Positions 9,096-18,385 of a DNA stretch of 64,000 nucleotides are shown piece by piece. This DNA is from Pannonibacter carbonis (GTDB lineage: Bacteria > Pseudomonadota > Alphaproteobacteria > Rhizobiales > Stappiaceae). The stretch lies in NCBI RefSeq assembly GCF_003012935.1, contig NZ_PUDR01000006.1, forward strand, positions 62,001 to 126,000, written 5' to 3'. A program made the translations under genes and the position numbers. The notes beneath the pieces were generated by a model, which ran no database searches, was not told the DNA's origin, and worked only from the letters and a program-made list of their open reading frames with translations. Position 1 is the stretch's first letter, and each line of letters opens with the position of its first letter.

Positions 9096-9120
9096 AAAAA
9101 ACCCGCCTGTCCGGCGGGTT
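9096..9120. terminator. Terminator-like hairpin whose 3' arm is repeated at 9274
   Basis: AAAAACCCGCC-TGT-CCGGCGGGTT hairpin. Its 3' arm CGGCGGGTT (9112-9120) occurs again at 9274-9282, this time followed by the T-rich TTCTTAA expected of a complete terminator. The two copies bracket a palindromic element at 9154-9230, so a terminator appears to have been split and its arm duplicated. Confidence 0.5.
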
Positions 9121-9153
9121 GAGCGTAATGACAAAGCAGGCATATTTCACTTT

Positions 9154-9230
9154 CGTCATGGTCGGGCTTGTCCCGACCATCTGCAAGCCATTGATTTGCA
9201 TAGATCCTCGGCACAAGGCCGAGGATGACG
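9154..9230. repeat. Short palindrome-bounded element of the GTCAT...ATGAC family
   Basis: This 77-base unit starts CGTCATGGTCGGGCTTGTCC and ends with CTCGGCACAAGGCCGAGGATG followed by ACG. It has the same end structure as the GIY-YIG unit at 4458-4909 but only ~25 bases between the two hairpins, and no gene. It is the smallest member of the family here. Confidence 0.6.
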
Positions 9231-9331
9231 ATGGAAAGGCTTCAGGTTTGCCAACAGCCTGGAACCACCATATCGGCGGGTTTTCTTAATCCAGCGTCTG
9301 ATCTTGAACGCTGCCGACCGCCGTTGACCGC

Positions 9332-9718
9332 TTACTGGCCCGGGGTCCAGGGCTGGTAGTCGCCGGTTACTTCCGGGCGCTTGTTGTCGGCCAGGATCGA
9401 GCCCTTCGGGCGATAGGCCGCCGGCGTGCCGGTGTGGTTCTGCTGATGCGGTGCCTGCCAGGACTTCGGGTGATAAGCTTCCTCGGTCGGGGCCACATCA
9501 ACGCGGTGATGCATCCAGCCATGCCAGCCAGGAGGAATGGTCGAGGCTTCTGCCAGGCCGTTGTAGATGACCCAGCGCTTCTTGCCGCCACGCTCGCGGT
9601 AGTACTTGTTGCCGAATTCGTCCGCACCGACATACTCACCCTTGCGCCAGGTGAAGAAGCGGGTGCCCATGGTCTGGCCGTTCCACCAGGTGAAAAGCTC
9701 GAGCAGAAGCTGCTTCAT
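9332..9718 (-). CDS. NDUFA12-family complex I accessory subunit
   Basis: A 128-residue protein of the NADH:ubiquinone oxidoreductase 17.2 kDa (NDUFA12/B17.2) family, which in alphaproteobacteria and mitochondria is a supernumerary subunit of respiratory complex I. Typical segments are the N-terminal LFTWWNGQTMGTRFFTW, EFGNKYYRERGGKKRWVIY, PPGWHGWMHHRVD and the proline-rich C-terminal YQPWTP. The ATG at 9718 is preferred, with GGGAG upstream; 9748 would add ten residues not seen in the family. The gene stands alone, as it usually does. Confidence 0.93.
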   Translation of the reverse strand: MKQLLLELFTWWNGQTMGTRFFTWRKGEYVGADEFGNKYYRERGGKKRWVIYNGLAEASTIPPGWHGWMHHRVDVAPTEEAYHPKSWQAPHQQNHTGTPAAYRPKGSILADNKRPEVTGDYQPWTPGQ

Positions 9719-9932
9719 GGTCTGCGCTCCCTGCCGGATCCCCGGCAATTGTCAAAGGCCGGTGGCCCGGCGTTGCGGATGACGGCCAGACTGCCCAAGC
9801 CTGCGCCAAATTTGCGCGGAATATGACGGGAGTTTCTGCCCCTGTCCAGCGGCTTGGGGTGAACCGGGTCAAGTGCCGCATCCTGGTGACACTTCTAGCA
9901 AGGGTACCGGGCCGCCGTGGTTTCGTGCGGGC

Positions 9933-10721
9933 TCAGGCGTCAGCCTTAGCCTGCTTCAATGCGGCAAATGCTTCGAGCTTTGCAGCCTTGATGCGGCGGG
10001 CAGCAGGTGTCTCGACCTTGTCAGGGCGCTTGACCGTGCTGGTCAAACCAGTCGCCGGGATCGTGGCAACGGGCCGGGCCGCAGGCTGGCGAGCGGGTTG
10101 CCGCGCCTTGGGCGAATCAGTCTGCTGCTGCAGATCAGCGTTGAACACCAGTTCCACCGCCTCCAGCGCTTCCTGATACTTGCGCGTGGCGCGCTCGTGA
10201 TAGGCGCGGGCACTGTCCAGCGTCTGCAGTTTCCCTGCCTGGGCATCAAGCACGTCGCCGACCCCGTCCAGGGTATAGAAGCCGTGGCGATCCGGCACGA
10301 ACTCGCGGCTGTCGTTCAAAAGCCAGCGCAGGCGCGAATACAGCATCGAAGGCGACACAGGCTTCACCAGAAGATGATGCGCACCCGCACGCAAGGCCTT
10401 GTCGACCAGGGCCCGCGTGCCGTGCGCCGTGATGAACAGCAACGGGACGAAGCACAAGGGCGCCATGTTCTTGTGCCGGATCAGGCGCAACAACTGGTAT
10501 CCGCTGGCCGGTTCCATTTTCCAGTCGGCCAGAATGAGATTGGGCGGCTCGGTCAGCATGGCCTCGAGCGCCGAATCAACCGTGTCGAAGACGCGGACAC
10601 GCTCCACCTTGAAGCTGAGCAGGATGGATCTGAGGATCGCCTGCATCTGGCGCGAGTCCTCGACGATGACCACGTCGAGCGCTTCCAGCGGCAAGCCATA
10701 GGCGGCATGATGATATTTCAT
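9933..10721 (-). CDS. Single-domain response regulator with basic C-terminal extension
   Basis: A 262-residue CheY-like protein. The receiver domain spans about residues 15-140: acidic pair in VVIVEDSRQM, phosphoacceptor aspartate in LILADWKMEP, the switch threonine in LLFITAHGT and the lysine in LLVKPVSP. There is no recognisable DNA-binding or enzymatic output domain. The C-terminal ~100 residues are helical, then alanine/proline/arginine-rich and basic. No histidine kinase is nearby. An ATG at 10763 is an alternative start that would add 14 residues. The output may be protein-protein interaction. Confidence 0.85.
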   Translation of the reverse strand: MKYHHAAYGLPLEALDVVIVEDSRQMQAILRSILLSFKVERVRVFDTVDSALEAMLTEPPNLILADWKMEPASGYQLLRLIRHKNMAPLCFVPLLFITAHGTRALVDKALRAGAHHLLVKPVSPSMLYSRLRWLLNDSREFVPDRHGFYTLDGVGDVLDAQAGKLQTLDSARAYHERATRKYQEALEAVELVFNADLQQQTDSPKARQPARQPAARPVATIPATGLTSTVKRPDKVETPAARRIKAAKLEAFAALKQAKADA

Positions 10722-10947
10722 TTGCGCTTGCGGGCCCCCAACACAGACCGAGGCCCTACGCATCGCATGGTGGCACTTAAACCCCGTTCAATTGCGCCGC
10801 ACGGGTTTTCGTCAAATTGTCACCAAAACGGATGAAGCTAGCATCGCCAGCAAGCAGTGGCGCCGAAGTCCCTGATCCGGCTGCAAAACCGGTTCGTCGG
10901 GCGGCTTGCAGAGAGTTGTCCACCAAACTCCCCGATTTCCACAGCCA

Positions 10948-10963
10948 CCACAATATTTAGATT
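10948..10963. promoter_or_regulatory. Candidate NrdR box 1 upstream of nrdJ
   Basis: CCACAATATTTAGATT matches the NrdR-box pattern acaCwATATaTwGtgt at 12 of 16 positions, with the CwATAT core conserved. It starts 31 bases before box 2. NrdR is the ATP/dATP-sensing repressor of ribonucleotide reductase genes. Confidence 0.6.
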
Positions 10964-10978
10964 GAGTGGCCGGCTAAC

Positions 10979-10994
10979 ACACAATGGATAGCCC
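10979..10994. promoter_or_regulatory. Candidate NrdR box 2 upstream of nrdJ
   Basis: ACACAATGGATAGCCC matches the NrdR-box pattern at 11 of 16 positions. Its offset of 31 bases from box 1 is the three-turn spacing usual for tandem NrdR boxes. It lies about 400 bases upstream of the nrdJ start, which implies a long 5' leader. Confidence 0.55.
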
Positions 10995-11393
10995 TTCGCA
11001 GCTTGACGGTAACGAACGATTCACACTAATGTCGCAAACATCAAGTGTGCGTAACCGGGGCCGGATGTCTTCCTGCCCCCCTCCAGTAACAAGTTGATAT
11101 GGCGTCGTCGCCCGGTCGATCCCAGACCAGGCGGATCACCCATGTTTGCCGTGTTATCCGGCCTACCCGGACTGGAAGCTGGCCGCAGGTGCTGTGTGTG
11201 GCTGTGGCAGCTGCAGCTTTTGAACTGCAGCCGGAATTGAACAACTGGCAGGCCCCGCGACAAGACCGGGGCCCCATGAAACAGGGCGGCGACAGGTCAC
11301 CGTCTGGAAGCATATGCTGTCCAGGCTCAGGTTCTGTTTGCCTCGATGGACGCCCGAGGGCGTCCCATATGGCGTAGCGAAGGGGGCATGGGA
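10995..11393 (+). other. Long untranslated leader of nrdJ with hairpin
   Basis: About 400 bases between the NrdR boxes and nrdJ contain no convincing gene. The clearest structure is a near-perfect inverted repeat GGACGCCCGAGGGCGTCC at 11348-11365, about 20 bases before the ribosome-binding site. A CAGCTGCAG/CTGCAG-rich helix lies around 11205-11232. None of the conserved cobalamin-riboswitch boxes could be found here, although the enzyme uses B12. Confidence 0.4.
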
Positions 11394-14300
11394 ATGCGGA
11401 TTGAGCGGCGTTACACCAGGGACGGACAGTCACCCTACGCTGACATCGAGTTCACGACGACCACGAGCGAGATCCGCAATCCGGACGGCTCCATCGTGTT
11501 CCGCCTGGAAAACATTGAAGTTCCGGCGCAGTTTTCGCAGGTCGCGGCCGACATTCTTGCCCAGAAGTATTTCCGCAAGGCCGGTGTGCCCGCACGCCTG
11601 AAGGCTGTCGAGGAAAACACCGTTCCGTCCTGGCTGTGGCGCCAGGAAGCCGACATGGCTGCCCTCGCCGGCCTGCCCGAGAAGGAGCGTTTCGGCTCCG
11701 AGACCGACGCCCGCCAGGTCTTCGACCGTCTCGCCGGCACCTGGACCTACTGGGGCTGGAAGGGCGGCTATTTCGACAGCGAAGCCGACGCCCGCGCCTT
11801 CTTTGACGAGCTGCGCTTCATGCTGGCGACCCAGAAGGTGGCGCCGAACAGCCCGCAGTGGTTCAACACCGGCCTGCACTGGGCCTATGGCATCGACGGT
11901 CCCGGCCAGGGCCACTATTACGTCGACTTCCAGACCGGCGAGCTGACCCGCTCGACCTCGGCCTATGAACACCCGCAGCCGCATGCCTGCTTCATCCAGT
12001 CGGTCGAGGACGATCTCGTCAACGAGAACGGCATCATGGACCTGTGGGTGCGCGAGGCGCGCCTGTTCAAGTATGGCTCCGGCACCGGCTCCAACTTCTC
12101 GCGCCTGCGCGGTGAAGGCGAGAAGCTGTCCGGCGGCGGCCGCTCCTCCGGCCTGATGAGCTTCCTCAAGATCGGTGACCGGGCAGCCGGTGCCATCAAG
12201 TCTGGCGGCACCACGCGCCGCGCGGCCAAGATGGTCGTGGTCGACGTCGACCACCCGGACATCGAGGACTACATCTCCTGGAAGGTGAAGGAAGAGCAGA
12301 AGGTGGCCGCGCTCGTCACCGGCTCCAAGATCTGCCAGAAGCACCTGACCGCGATCATGAAGGCCTGCGTCAACTGCGAGGCCGACAATGGCGAGTGCTT
12401 TGACCCGGCCAAGAACCCGGCGCTGAAGCGCGAGATCCGCGCTGCCAAGAAGATGATGGTGCCGGAAAACTACATCCGCCGCGTCATCCAGTTCGCCCGC
12501 CAGGGCTACACCTCGATCGAATTCCCGGTCTACAACACCGACTGGGACTCGGAAGCCTATCTGACCGTGGCCGGCCAGAACTCCAACAACTCCGTACGCG
12601 TCACCGACGGCTTCCTGAAGGCCGTGGTGGACGATGGCACCTGGGACCTGACCGCCCGCAAGGACGGCAGGGTGATGAAGACCCTGAAGGCGCAGGAGCT
12701 GTGGGAGCAGATCGGCTATGCCGCCTGGGCGTCCGCTGATCCCGGCATCCAGTACCACACCACCATCAACGACTGGCACACCTGCCCGGCCTCGGGCGAG
12801 ATCCGCGCATCCAACCCCTGCTCGGAATACATGTTCCTCGACGACACGGCCTGCAACCTGGCGTCGCTGAACCTGTTGCAGTTCCGCCGGCCGGACCGCT
12901 CCTTCGACGTCACGAACTACGAGCATGCCGTCCGCCTGTGGACCATCGTGCTGGAAGTCTCGGTGCTGATGGCGCAGTTCCCGTCCAAGGAAATTGCCGA
13001 ACTCTCCTACCGCTACCGCACGCTCGGCCTTGGCTATGCCAACATCGGCGGCCTCTTGATGACTGCCGGCATTCCCTATGACAGCGACGAGGGCCGCGCC
13101 TTCTGCGGCGCGCTGACCGCGATCATGACCGGCGTGTGCTATGCAACTTCAGCCGAAATGGCCGGCGAGCTCGGCGCCTTCCCGGGTTATGGCGACAACG
13201 CCGCCCACATGCTGCGCGTCATGCGCAACCACCGCCGCGCCGCCTATGGCGAGGCAGCCGGCTATGAGCTGCTCTCCACCAACCCGGTGCCGCTGGACCA
13301 TGCCAACTGCCCGGACCAGATCCTGATCGAGCGCGCCAAGCTCGCCTGGGACCGCGCGCTGGAGCTCGGCGAGAAGCACGGCTACCGCAACGCCCAGACG
13401 ACCGTGATTGCCCCCACCGGCACCATTGGCCTCGTCATGGACTGCGACACCACCGGCATCGAGCCGGACTTCGCCCTTGTGAAGTTCAAGAAGCTGGCCG
13501 GCGGCGGCTACTTCAAGATCATCAACCGCGCCGTGCCGGAAGCGCTCGAAGTGCTCGGCTACCGCGCCAGCGAAATCGCCGAGATCGAGGCCTATGCGGT
13601 CGGTCACGGCTCGCTTGACCAGGCGCCCGGCATCCATCCGGCAGCGCTGAAGGCCAAGGGCTTCACTGACGAGAGCATCGCCAAGCTGAAGGGCTCGCTG
13701 AAGTCGGCCTTCGACATCAAGTTCGTCTTCAACCGCTGGACGCTTGGCGACGAGCAGATGGCTGCGCTCGGCGTCTCGGGCGAGCAGATGAACGACCCGG
13801 CGTTCGAGCTGCTCGCCTTCCTCGGCTTCTCCAAGGCCGAGATCGAGGCTGCCAACACCCATGTCTGCGGCGCCATGACGCTGGAAGGCGCGCCGTTCCT
13901 GAAGAAGGAGCATTACGCCGTCTTCGACTGCGCCAACCCCTGCGGCAAGATCGGCAAGCGCTACCTGTCGGTGGAAAGCCACATCCGCATGATGGCGGCG
14001 GCCCAGCCGTTCATTTCCGGCGCGATCTCCAAGACGATCAACATGCCGAATGACGCCACCGTCGAGGACGCCAAGGAAGCCTACATGCTGTCCTGGCGCC
14101 TGGCGCTGAAGGCCAATGCGCTCTACCGCGACGGCTCCAAGCTGAGCCAGCCGCTGAACTCGCAGCTGATCGCCGACGAGGACGAGGACGCGGAAGAGGC
14201 CGCCGAAGCCATCGCTGCCAAGCCGATGGCCGCCAAGGCGGAAGTCATCGCCGAACGCATCGTCGAGCGGATCATCGAGCGCACCATCCGCTCGCGCGAG

Positions 14301-15092
14301 AAGATGCCGGACCGGCGCAAGGGCTACACTCAGAAGGCCCGCGTCGGCGGCCACAAGGTGTATCTGACCACCGGCGAATACCAGGATGGCCGCCTCGGCG
14401 AGATCTTCATCGACATGCACAAGGAAGGCGCCGCCTTCCGCTCCCTGATGAACAACTTCGCCATCGCCATCTCGCTCGGCCTGCAATATGGCGTGCCGCT
14501 GGAGGAATATGTCGACGCCTTCACCTTCACCCGGTTCGAGCCGGCGGGCATGGTGCAGGGCAACGAGGCGATCAAGAACGCGACCTCAATCCTCGACTAC
14601 ATCTTCCGCGAGCTGGCCGTGTCCTACCTCGGCCGTCATGACCTTGCCCATGTGGCCCCCGAGGCCATCGGCAACACGGCCATGAGCTCGGGCCCGAACG
14701 AGGGCCGTGGCAGCGAACCGGGCGTCGTCTCGCACGGCCTCGTGCGCGGCCAGACCGAACGCTTCCGCCTGGTCCCGGCCGGCGGCGAGCCGGCCGGTTC
14801 ACTGGCAGGATCACTGTCGGTTGCTCCGGTGAAGGCGGCCACCCAGCCGGTCGCCCAGACCTCGGCCGTCGCCACCGCCTTTGCCCGCTCGGGCAACACG
14901 GAAGTGGCCCTGAAACTGGAAACCGCCCCTGCCCCGCAGGCCGCCCCCTCCTCCGCCGCCGAGCGCATCGCCCAGGCCCGGATGAAGGGCTATGAAGGCG
15001 AAAGCTGCTCGGAATGCGGCAACTTCACCATGGTCCGCAACGGCACCTGCCTGAAATGCGACACCTGTGGCTCGACGAGCGGGTGCAGTTGA
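11394..15092 (+). CDS. nrdJ: Adenosylcobalamin-dependent ribonucleotide reductase (class II)
   Basis: A 1232-residue class II reductase that makes deoxyribonucleoside diphosphates with AdoCbl as radical source, independent of oxygen. All catalytic groups are visible: redox cysteine C199 ([12 protein letters not shown]), the N474-P-C476-S-E478 thiyl-radical loop ([10 protein letters not shown]) and the second redox cysteine C487 ([12 protein letters not shown]), with the 11-residue spacing known in class II enzymes. After the barrel come the alanine/glutamate-rich linker, the TSCPD-like region and a C-terminal tail with CSECGN...CLKCDTCG cysteines, which re-reduce the active site. The start at 11394 (MRIERRY) has AGGGGG upstream and aligns with the paralogue at 20218. 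Tandem NrdR boxes precede it. Confidence 0.97.
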   Translation: MRIERRYTRDGQSPYADIEFTTTTSEIRNPDGSIVFRLENIEVPAQFSQVAADILAQKYFRKAGVPARLKAVEENTVPSWLWRQEADMAALAGLPEKERFGSETDARQVFDRLAGTWTYWGWKGGYFDSEADARAFFDELRFMLATQKVAPNSPQWFNTGLHWAYGIDGPGQGHYYVDFQTGELTRSTSAYEHPQPHACFIQSVEDDLVNENGIMDLWVREARLFKYGSGTGSNFSRLRGEGEKLSGGGRSSGLMSFLKIGDRAAGAIKSGGTTRRAAKMVVVDVDHPDIEDYISWKVKEEQKVAALVTGSKICQKHLTAIMKACVNCEADNGECFDPAKNPALKREIRAAKKMMVPENYIRRVIQFARQGYTSIEFPVYNTDWDSEAYLTVAGQNSNNSVRVTDGFLKAVVDDGTWDLTARKDGRVMKTLKAQELWEQIGYAAWASADPGIQYHTTINDWHTCPASGEIRASNPCSEYMFLDDTACNLASLNLLQFRRPDRSFDVTNYEHAVRLWTIVLEVSVLMAQFPSKEIAELSYRYRTLGLGYANIGGLLMTAGIPYDSDEGRAFCGALTAIMTGVCYATSAEMAGELGAFPGYGDNAAHMLRVMRNHRRAAYGEAAGYELLSTNPVPLDHANCPDQILIERAKLAWDRALELGEKHGYRNAQTTVIAPTGTIGLVMDCDTTGIEPDFALVKFKKLAGGGYFKIINRAVPEALEVLGYRASEIAEIEAYAVGHGSLDQAPGIHPAALKAKGFTDESIAKLKGSLKSAFDIKFVFNRWTLGDEQMAALGVSGEQMNDPAFELLAFLGFSKAEIEAANTHVCGAMTLEGAPFLKKEHYAVFDCANPCGKIGKRYLSVESHIRMMAAAQPFISGAISKTINMPNDATVEDAKEAYMLSWRLALKANALYRDGSKLSQPLNSQLIADEDEDAEEAAEAIAAKPMAAKAEVIAERIVERIIERTIRSREKMPDRRKGYTQKARVGGHKVYLTTGEYQDGRLGEIFIDMHKEGAAFRSLMNNFAIAISLGLQYGVPLEEYVDAFTFTRFEPAGMVQGNEAIKNATSILDYIFRELAVSYLGRHDLAHVAPEAIGNTAMSSGPNEGRGSEPGVVSHGLVRGQTERFRLVPAGGEPAGSLAGSLSVAPVKAATQPVAQTSAVATAFARSGNTEVALKLETAPAPQAAPSSAAERIAQARMKGYEGESCSECGNFTMVRNGTCLKCDTCGSTSGCS

Positions 15093-15163
15093 GGGTTTGA
15101 GGTGATCCTGAGCCGCCCCGGCTGAAACGGTCAGCGGGCGGCTCGGGGGAAATCTGAAAACGG

Positions 15164-15199
15164 AAAAACCCGCCTGTCAGGGATGATGGGCGGGTTTTT
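15164..15199 (+). terminator. Rho-independent terminator of nrdJ
   Basis: A perfect 11-base-pair stem AAAAACCCGCC/GGCGGGTTTTT with a 14-base loop, 71 bases after the nrdJ stop. Base composition turns sharply AT-rich immediately after it (15200-15495), where no gene is seen. Confidence 0.9.
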
Positions 15200-15495
15200 G
15201 TTTGGCGCATAAAATATCTATGAATTGGCAAGTTTATTACCAGTCATAGCAACTTCGAAAAATCAAATATTCTCCGAAATGAACCCTAATATATTTTCAA
15301 TGAAATTCTTATTTCGTCAAATCACTATCTTAGTTGCATCACAATACAACACTGCCGACATTGATCAATTCTACAATTTTCATCAACATTCAAATCTAAG
15401 TTGATCTTATAAAGAATCGGTGTCAATTTTAAACATGTGATGCATGCAGCGCCGAATGAGCCTTCGGGTTCTCTATATTACGAAAGCCAAGCACA

Positions 15496-16572
15496 GTGCA
15501 GATTGTAAACAACAATTACAGCATAATTGAAATCATACAAATGCTTGACCGCCGCGAGTTGATTGTCAATCGTGATTATCAGCGCGGATCTGAACTGTGG
15601 CCAATTGGTGCAAGTAGTTATTTCATCGATACGATCTTACAGGGCTTTCCTTTCCCTAAAATTTATATGTATGAATTTTTCGATAGAAAAGAGCGCTCTG
15701 TGCGCAAGGAAATTGTCGACGGACAACAGCGCATCAGCGCAATACAAAGATACTATGCGAACCAATTCGCACTGAGTGCAGACGCTGCCCGCACAGGTAT
15801 GCGATTTCAAGATTTGGATGAAGAAGATCAACAAAGATTTCTTTCTTATGCCGTGTCTGTAGATGTTATACGGAACGCTAATCATTCTGAAATATTGCAA
15901 ATGTTTCGTCGAATGAACGCTTACACTCTTCCACTGAACGAAGCCGAAAAAAGACACTCGTCGTTCCAAGGAAATTTCAAGTGGTTTATAAATGAAGTCT
16001 CTGATCATTTTAATGAGTTCTTTGTGGAGTTTGGCGTTTTCACCAACAGACAAATTGTCCGCATGTCTGATGCCGCATTGTTAGCAGATTGCGTCGTAGC
16101 GATCGAAAAGGGTGTTGTTAGCGCCGCCCCGAAAGATTTGCGCGACCTCTATCGCGAGTATGATGAGAATTTCATACAAGCCGCCCTGTACAGGGAAATG
16201 TTCACAGATACCATTAATTTTATTATTGAAAATTTTAGCGAGCTACGTAGAACATTCATTATGAAACCCTACGCTCTTCACTCATTGATTACTGCTTTGA
16301 TGCATAGTCGCTTTGGAATTAAACGTATAACCGAGGAATGGAATGCTCACTGCATTGGGAGTTTTGCATTCAACACTGATCATGCATGCCAGCAACTGAG
16401 CGAACTTGCACGAGCACACGAAGCAAAAGAGACCGATGGAAGACACGCAAAATATGTCTGGGGATGCTTGAGCACTACTGACAGAAAAGCGCGTCGAACT
16501 GCTCGGGTTGCGGCGATCCTTCGCATTCTTGGAGTTGATGTTCCGGATTCAGTGGATGCCGACCTCTCTTGA
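15496..16572 (+). CDS. DUF262 domain protein (GmrSD-N/ParB-like fold), probable defence component
   Basis: A 358-residue protein with an N-terminal DUF262 domain: the LIVNRDYQRGSELW opening and the hallmark EIVDGQQRISAIQRYY motif (DGQQR, nucleotide/NTP-dependent nuclease family shared with GmrS and SspE), followed by RRMNAYTLPLNEAEKR. DUF262 proteins are common in phage-defence and restriction systems. The gene and its partner are markedly AT-rich compared with everything around them, a sign of recent acquisition. The start is a GTG; an ATG at 15541 would cut into the domain. It overlaps the next gene by 17 bases, so translation is probably coupled. Confidence 0.85.
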   Translation: MQIVNNNYSIIEIIQMLDRRELIVNRDYQRGSELWPIGASSYFIDTILQGFPFPKIYMYEFFDRKERSVRKEIVDGQQRISAIQRYYANQFALSADAARTGMRFQDLDEEDQQRFLSYAVSVDVIRNANHSEILQMFRRMNAYTLPLNEAEKRHSSFQGNFKWFINEVSDHFNEFFVEFGVFTNRQIVRMSDAALLADCVVAIEKGVVSAAPKDLRDLYREYDENFIQAALYREMFTDTINFIIENFSELRRTFIMKPYALHSLITALMHSRFGIKRITEEWNAHCIGSFAFNTDHACQQLSELARAHEAKETDGRHAKYVWGCLSTTDRKARRTARVAAILRILGVDVPDSVDADLS

Positions 16573-17203
16573 GATAACTCAAAAGAAGTTCCACTCGCGC
16601 GTTCGAACCCTTGATGCGGGGTTTGATCGCCATGTTTATAGTTCGAAACTTACGTATCGGCTTGACAAACTTGCTCTACAAGAAGGTTATATCTCATCGT
16701 TATGGCAGGTTTGGTGTAAATTTTGCCGCGATTTGCTTGTTCAGTCGGCTCAAGGAGCAATAACTAAAGCAGGCAACCTTACGACTTCCCCGTATGTCGG
16801 TCGCCAAGAAATGGAGATTGCTTACATAGCGCAACGGCTTTCCAAAGGAGAACAAATTAAAAAAATCCACTCACTAAGCGGAAGCCACCTAGAACACACT
16901 TGGGGAGACGTGGTGAAAATGCACCTCGTAACTTCAAGCATTGGATGCAGTAACGATAAAGTCATCTTGTCAGCACTATCGGTTTGTCAACGAATAAAAG
17001 ACTTACAAATCTGTAGAAACTCTTCTGCACACATAAATGCCACTACACTTCAAGCCATCCGCGGCACAAGAGTTCGATACTTAGATTCCAAGTTTCACCA
17101 TCCGACAGATATGATGTATTGGACAGACCCAAATACGAGAGATTTTCTTTGGAAATCTTGGATCGATGAGATGGAGATTTTTTCAATGATTTCAATTGCT
17201 TAG
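16556..17203 (+). CDS. HEPN-type putative RNase (MAE_28990/MAE_18760-like)
   Basis: A 215-residue helical protein. The segment LQICRNSSAHINATT contains RNxxxH, the catalytic signature of HEPN ribonucleases, at about residues 154-159. The pairing with DUF262 in an overlapping two-gene operon matches HEPN proteins of the MAE_28990/MAE_18760 type that accompany DUF262 genes. A toxin-like RNase released on infection is a reasonable guess but is not shown. The start is uncertain: 16556 (MPTSLEI) has no strong ribosome site, and an ATG at 16538 follows GGAG by only 3 bases. Codon use is AT-rich, like its partner. Confidence 0.7.
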   Translation: MPTSLEITQKKFHSRVRTLDAGFDRHVYSSKLTYRLDKLALQEGYISSLWQVWCKFCRDLLVQSAQGAITKAGNLTTSPYVGRQEMEIAYIAQRLSKGEQIKKIHSLSGSHLEHTWGDVVKMHLVTSSIGCSNDKVILSALSVCQRIKDLQICRNSSAHINATTLQAIRGTRVRYLDSKFHHPTDMMYWTDPNTRDFLWKSWIDEMEIFSMISIA

Positions 17204-17341
17204 TTATTATCAATCAGATATCTCATTTAAGTCTCTAAAGTAAAATTTTTAATTCAATCGCTTTCATCACTTATTCATTTTCGTTGCCGTATTGTAGCTA
17301 CTTGAGCTACTATTTCATCTTACTTATTTACGATATAGGGA

Positions 17342-17505
17342 CGCACAGCCGCCGGTCTCGTCGCTCCTGCGAAGGCAGGAGCCTAGTAATCGAGGCGGGT
17401 GGTGTGTGGTGGGGATCTGAATTTCAGCAACACACTCCGGTGGTTACTGGGCTCCTGCCTGCGCAGGAGCGACGATGGGGGTTGGGCTTGAGGACACGGA
17501 ACAGG
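17342..17505. repeat. Direct repeat copy 1, with TCGTCGCTCCTGC inverted ends
   Basis: About 164 bases repeated almost exactly at 17605-17768. Inside each copy, CGTCGCTCCTGCG...GCAGGAG at the left is answered by CTCCTG...CGCAGGAGCGACGA at the right, so each copy is a long hairpin-forming unit. Open frames across it are side effects of its GC content and show no protein character. Confidence 0.75.
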
Positions 17506-17566
17506 CCCCGGCTCAAGGCCGGGGCGGCGCGGTGGTGAGGCACGATCCGATTGCCCATCTTACCCA

Positions 17567-17598
17567 ACGCGCTGTCCCGGCCCTGTGCCGGGACCTGT
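17567..17598. repeat. Palindrome of the GTCCCGGC...GCCGGGAC family
   Basis: CGCTGTCCCGGCCCTGTGCC continued by GGGACCTG is nearly identical to the left arm of the inverted repeat at 37534-37563, including the CAGG-CGCAC sequence that follows. It sits between the two direct repeats. Confidence 0.65.
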
Positions 17599-17604
17599 CA
17601 GGGG

Positions 17605-17768
17605 CGCACACCCGCCAGTCTCGTCGCTCCTGCGAAGGCAGGAGCCCAGTAATCGGGGCTGGTGGTGTGTGGTGGGGATCTGAATTTCAGCAACACAGTC
17701 CGGTGGTTACTGGGCTCCTGGCTGCGCAGGAGCGACGAGGGGGTTGGGCTTGAGGACAGGGAACGGGC
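17605..17768. repeat. Direct repeat copy 2
   Basis: Second copy of the 164-base unit at 17342-17505; the copies lie 263 bases apart. Differences are scattered single bases. The remaining bases up to the first NHLP gene (17769-17938) show no gene; the ribosome site CAGGAG is at the end. Confidence 0.75.
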
Positions 17769-17938
17769 CCCCGGGCTTCTGTTTGCGATCTGGGCCGGGG
17801 CGGCGCGGTGGGTGGGGCATCCATCTTCCGACCCTGAAAGTTTCAAGGTCCAATCCCCGCAAGGGCGGCGAGGTCGGGCAGTGTGGGGTCATGAAGCGGC
17901 AAGACCCAAACGGTCTGGCTGACGACAGGAGACCCTAG

Positions 17939-18364
17939 ATGCGTGACGCGACAGACATTCACCCGATGCCTCAGACCCAGCCGGCACAGGAGACGCCCGC
18001 AGGCCAGAGCCTTGAGCGGGTGATTCAGGACAGGGCGGCGGTGGATCCGGTGTTCCGGGCAGCGCTTGTGGCCGATCCGCTGGCGGCGATTGCCGAGGCG
18101 TTCCGGCTGGCGCCCCTGCCGGGGCTGAAGCTGCGGGTGATCGAGGAGCAACCGGGCGAGGTGGTGCTGGTGCTGCCGCGGGCGGGCGCGATGGAGACCG
18201 ACGAGCTCTCCGAGGCAGAGCTGGCGCAAGCGTCCGGCGGCTTTACCGGCGTCAATGGCCAGATCGTTGATTCCGTCACCTGGGCCAACACCAAGATGCC
18301 CGGCGGCCCCAATGCCATGGGCAACGTGTTCCTGCGGCCGGGCCGTCCGTTCTTTCCGTTCTGA
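17939..18364 (+). CDS. NHLP-type RiPP precursor 1 (nitrile-hydratase-like leader, double-glycine)
   Basis: A 141-residue precursor. Residues 23-95 form the nitrile hydratase alpha-subunit-like leader: the helical DRAAVDPVFRAALVADPLAA region, LAPLPGLKLRVIEEQPGEVV and VLVLP. The leader ends in ELAQASGG (GG at 100-101), the cleavage site used by PCAT-type ABC exporters. The predicted 40-residue core starts FTGVNGQ, is rich in Gly/Asn/Pro and ends RPGRPFFPF. The whole protein has no cysteine, which argues against lanthionine or thiazole chemistry from Cys. A strong ribosome site, CAGGAG, is 7 bases before the ATG. No maturase or exporter is visible in this window. Confidence 0.85.
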   Translation: MRDATDIHPMPQTQPAQETPAGQSLERVIQDRAAVDPVFRAALVADPLAAIAEAFRLAPLPGLKLRVIEEQPGEVVLVLPRAGAMETDELSEAELAQASGGFTGVNGQIVDSVTWANTKMPGGPNAMGNVFLRPGRPFFPF

Positions 18365-18385
18365 TCCCACACAAAGGACCCTGCC

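Noticed and set aside
10995-11393. Possible cobalamin riboswitch before nrdJ
   Set aside because: None of the conserved blocks (GCCCCCGCAAC, GCCACTG, B12 box) could be found; tandem NrdR boxes better explain control.
11430-12926. Long open frame antisense to nrdJ (also 13149-14486)
   Set aside because: Shadow of a highly expressed GC-rich gene; composition is His/Asp/Gly/Leu-rich nonsense with no family features.
17284-17922. Small open frames in the region before the RiPP genes
   Set aside because: They lie within hairpin-rich direct repeats, have no good ribosome sites and encode low-complexity Arg/Gly/Pro/Ser sequences.
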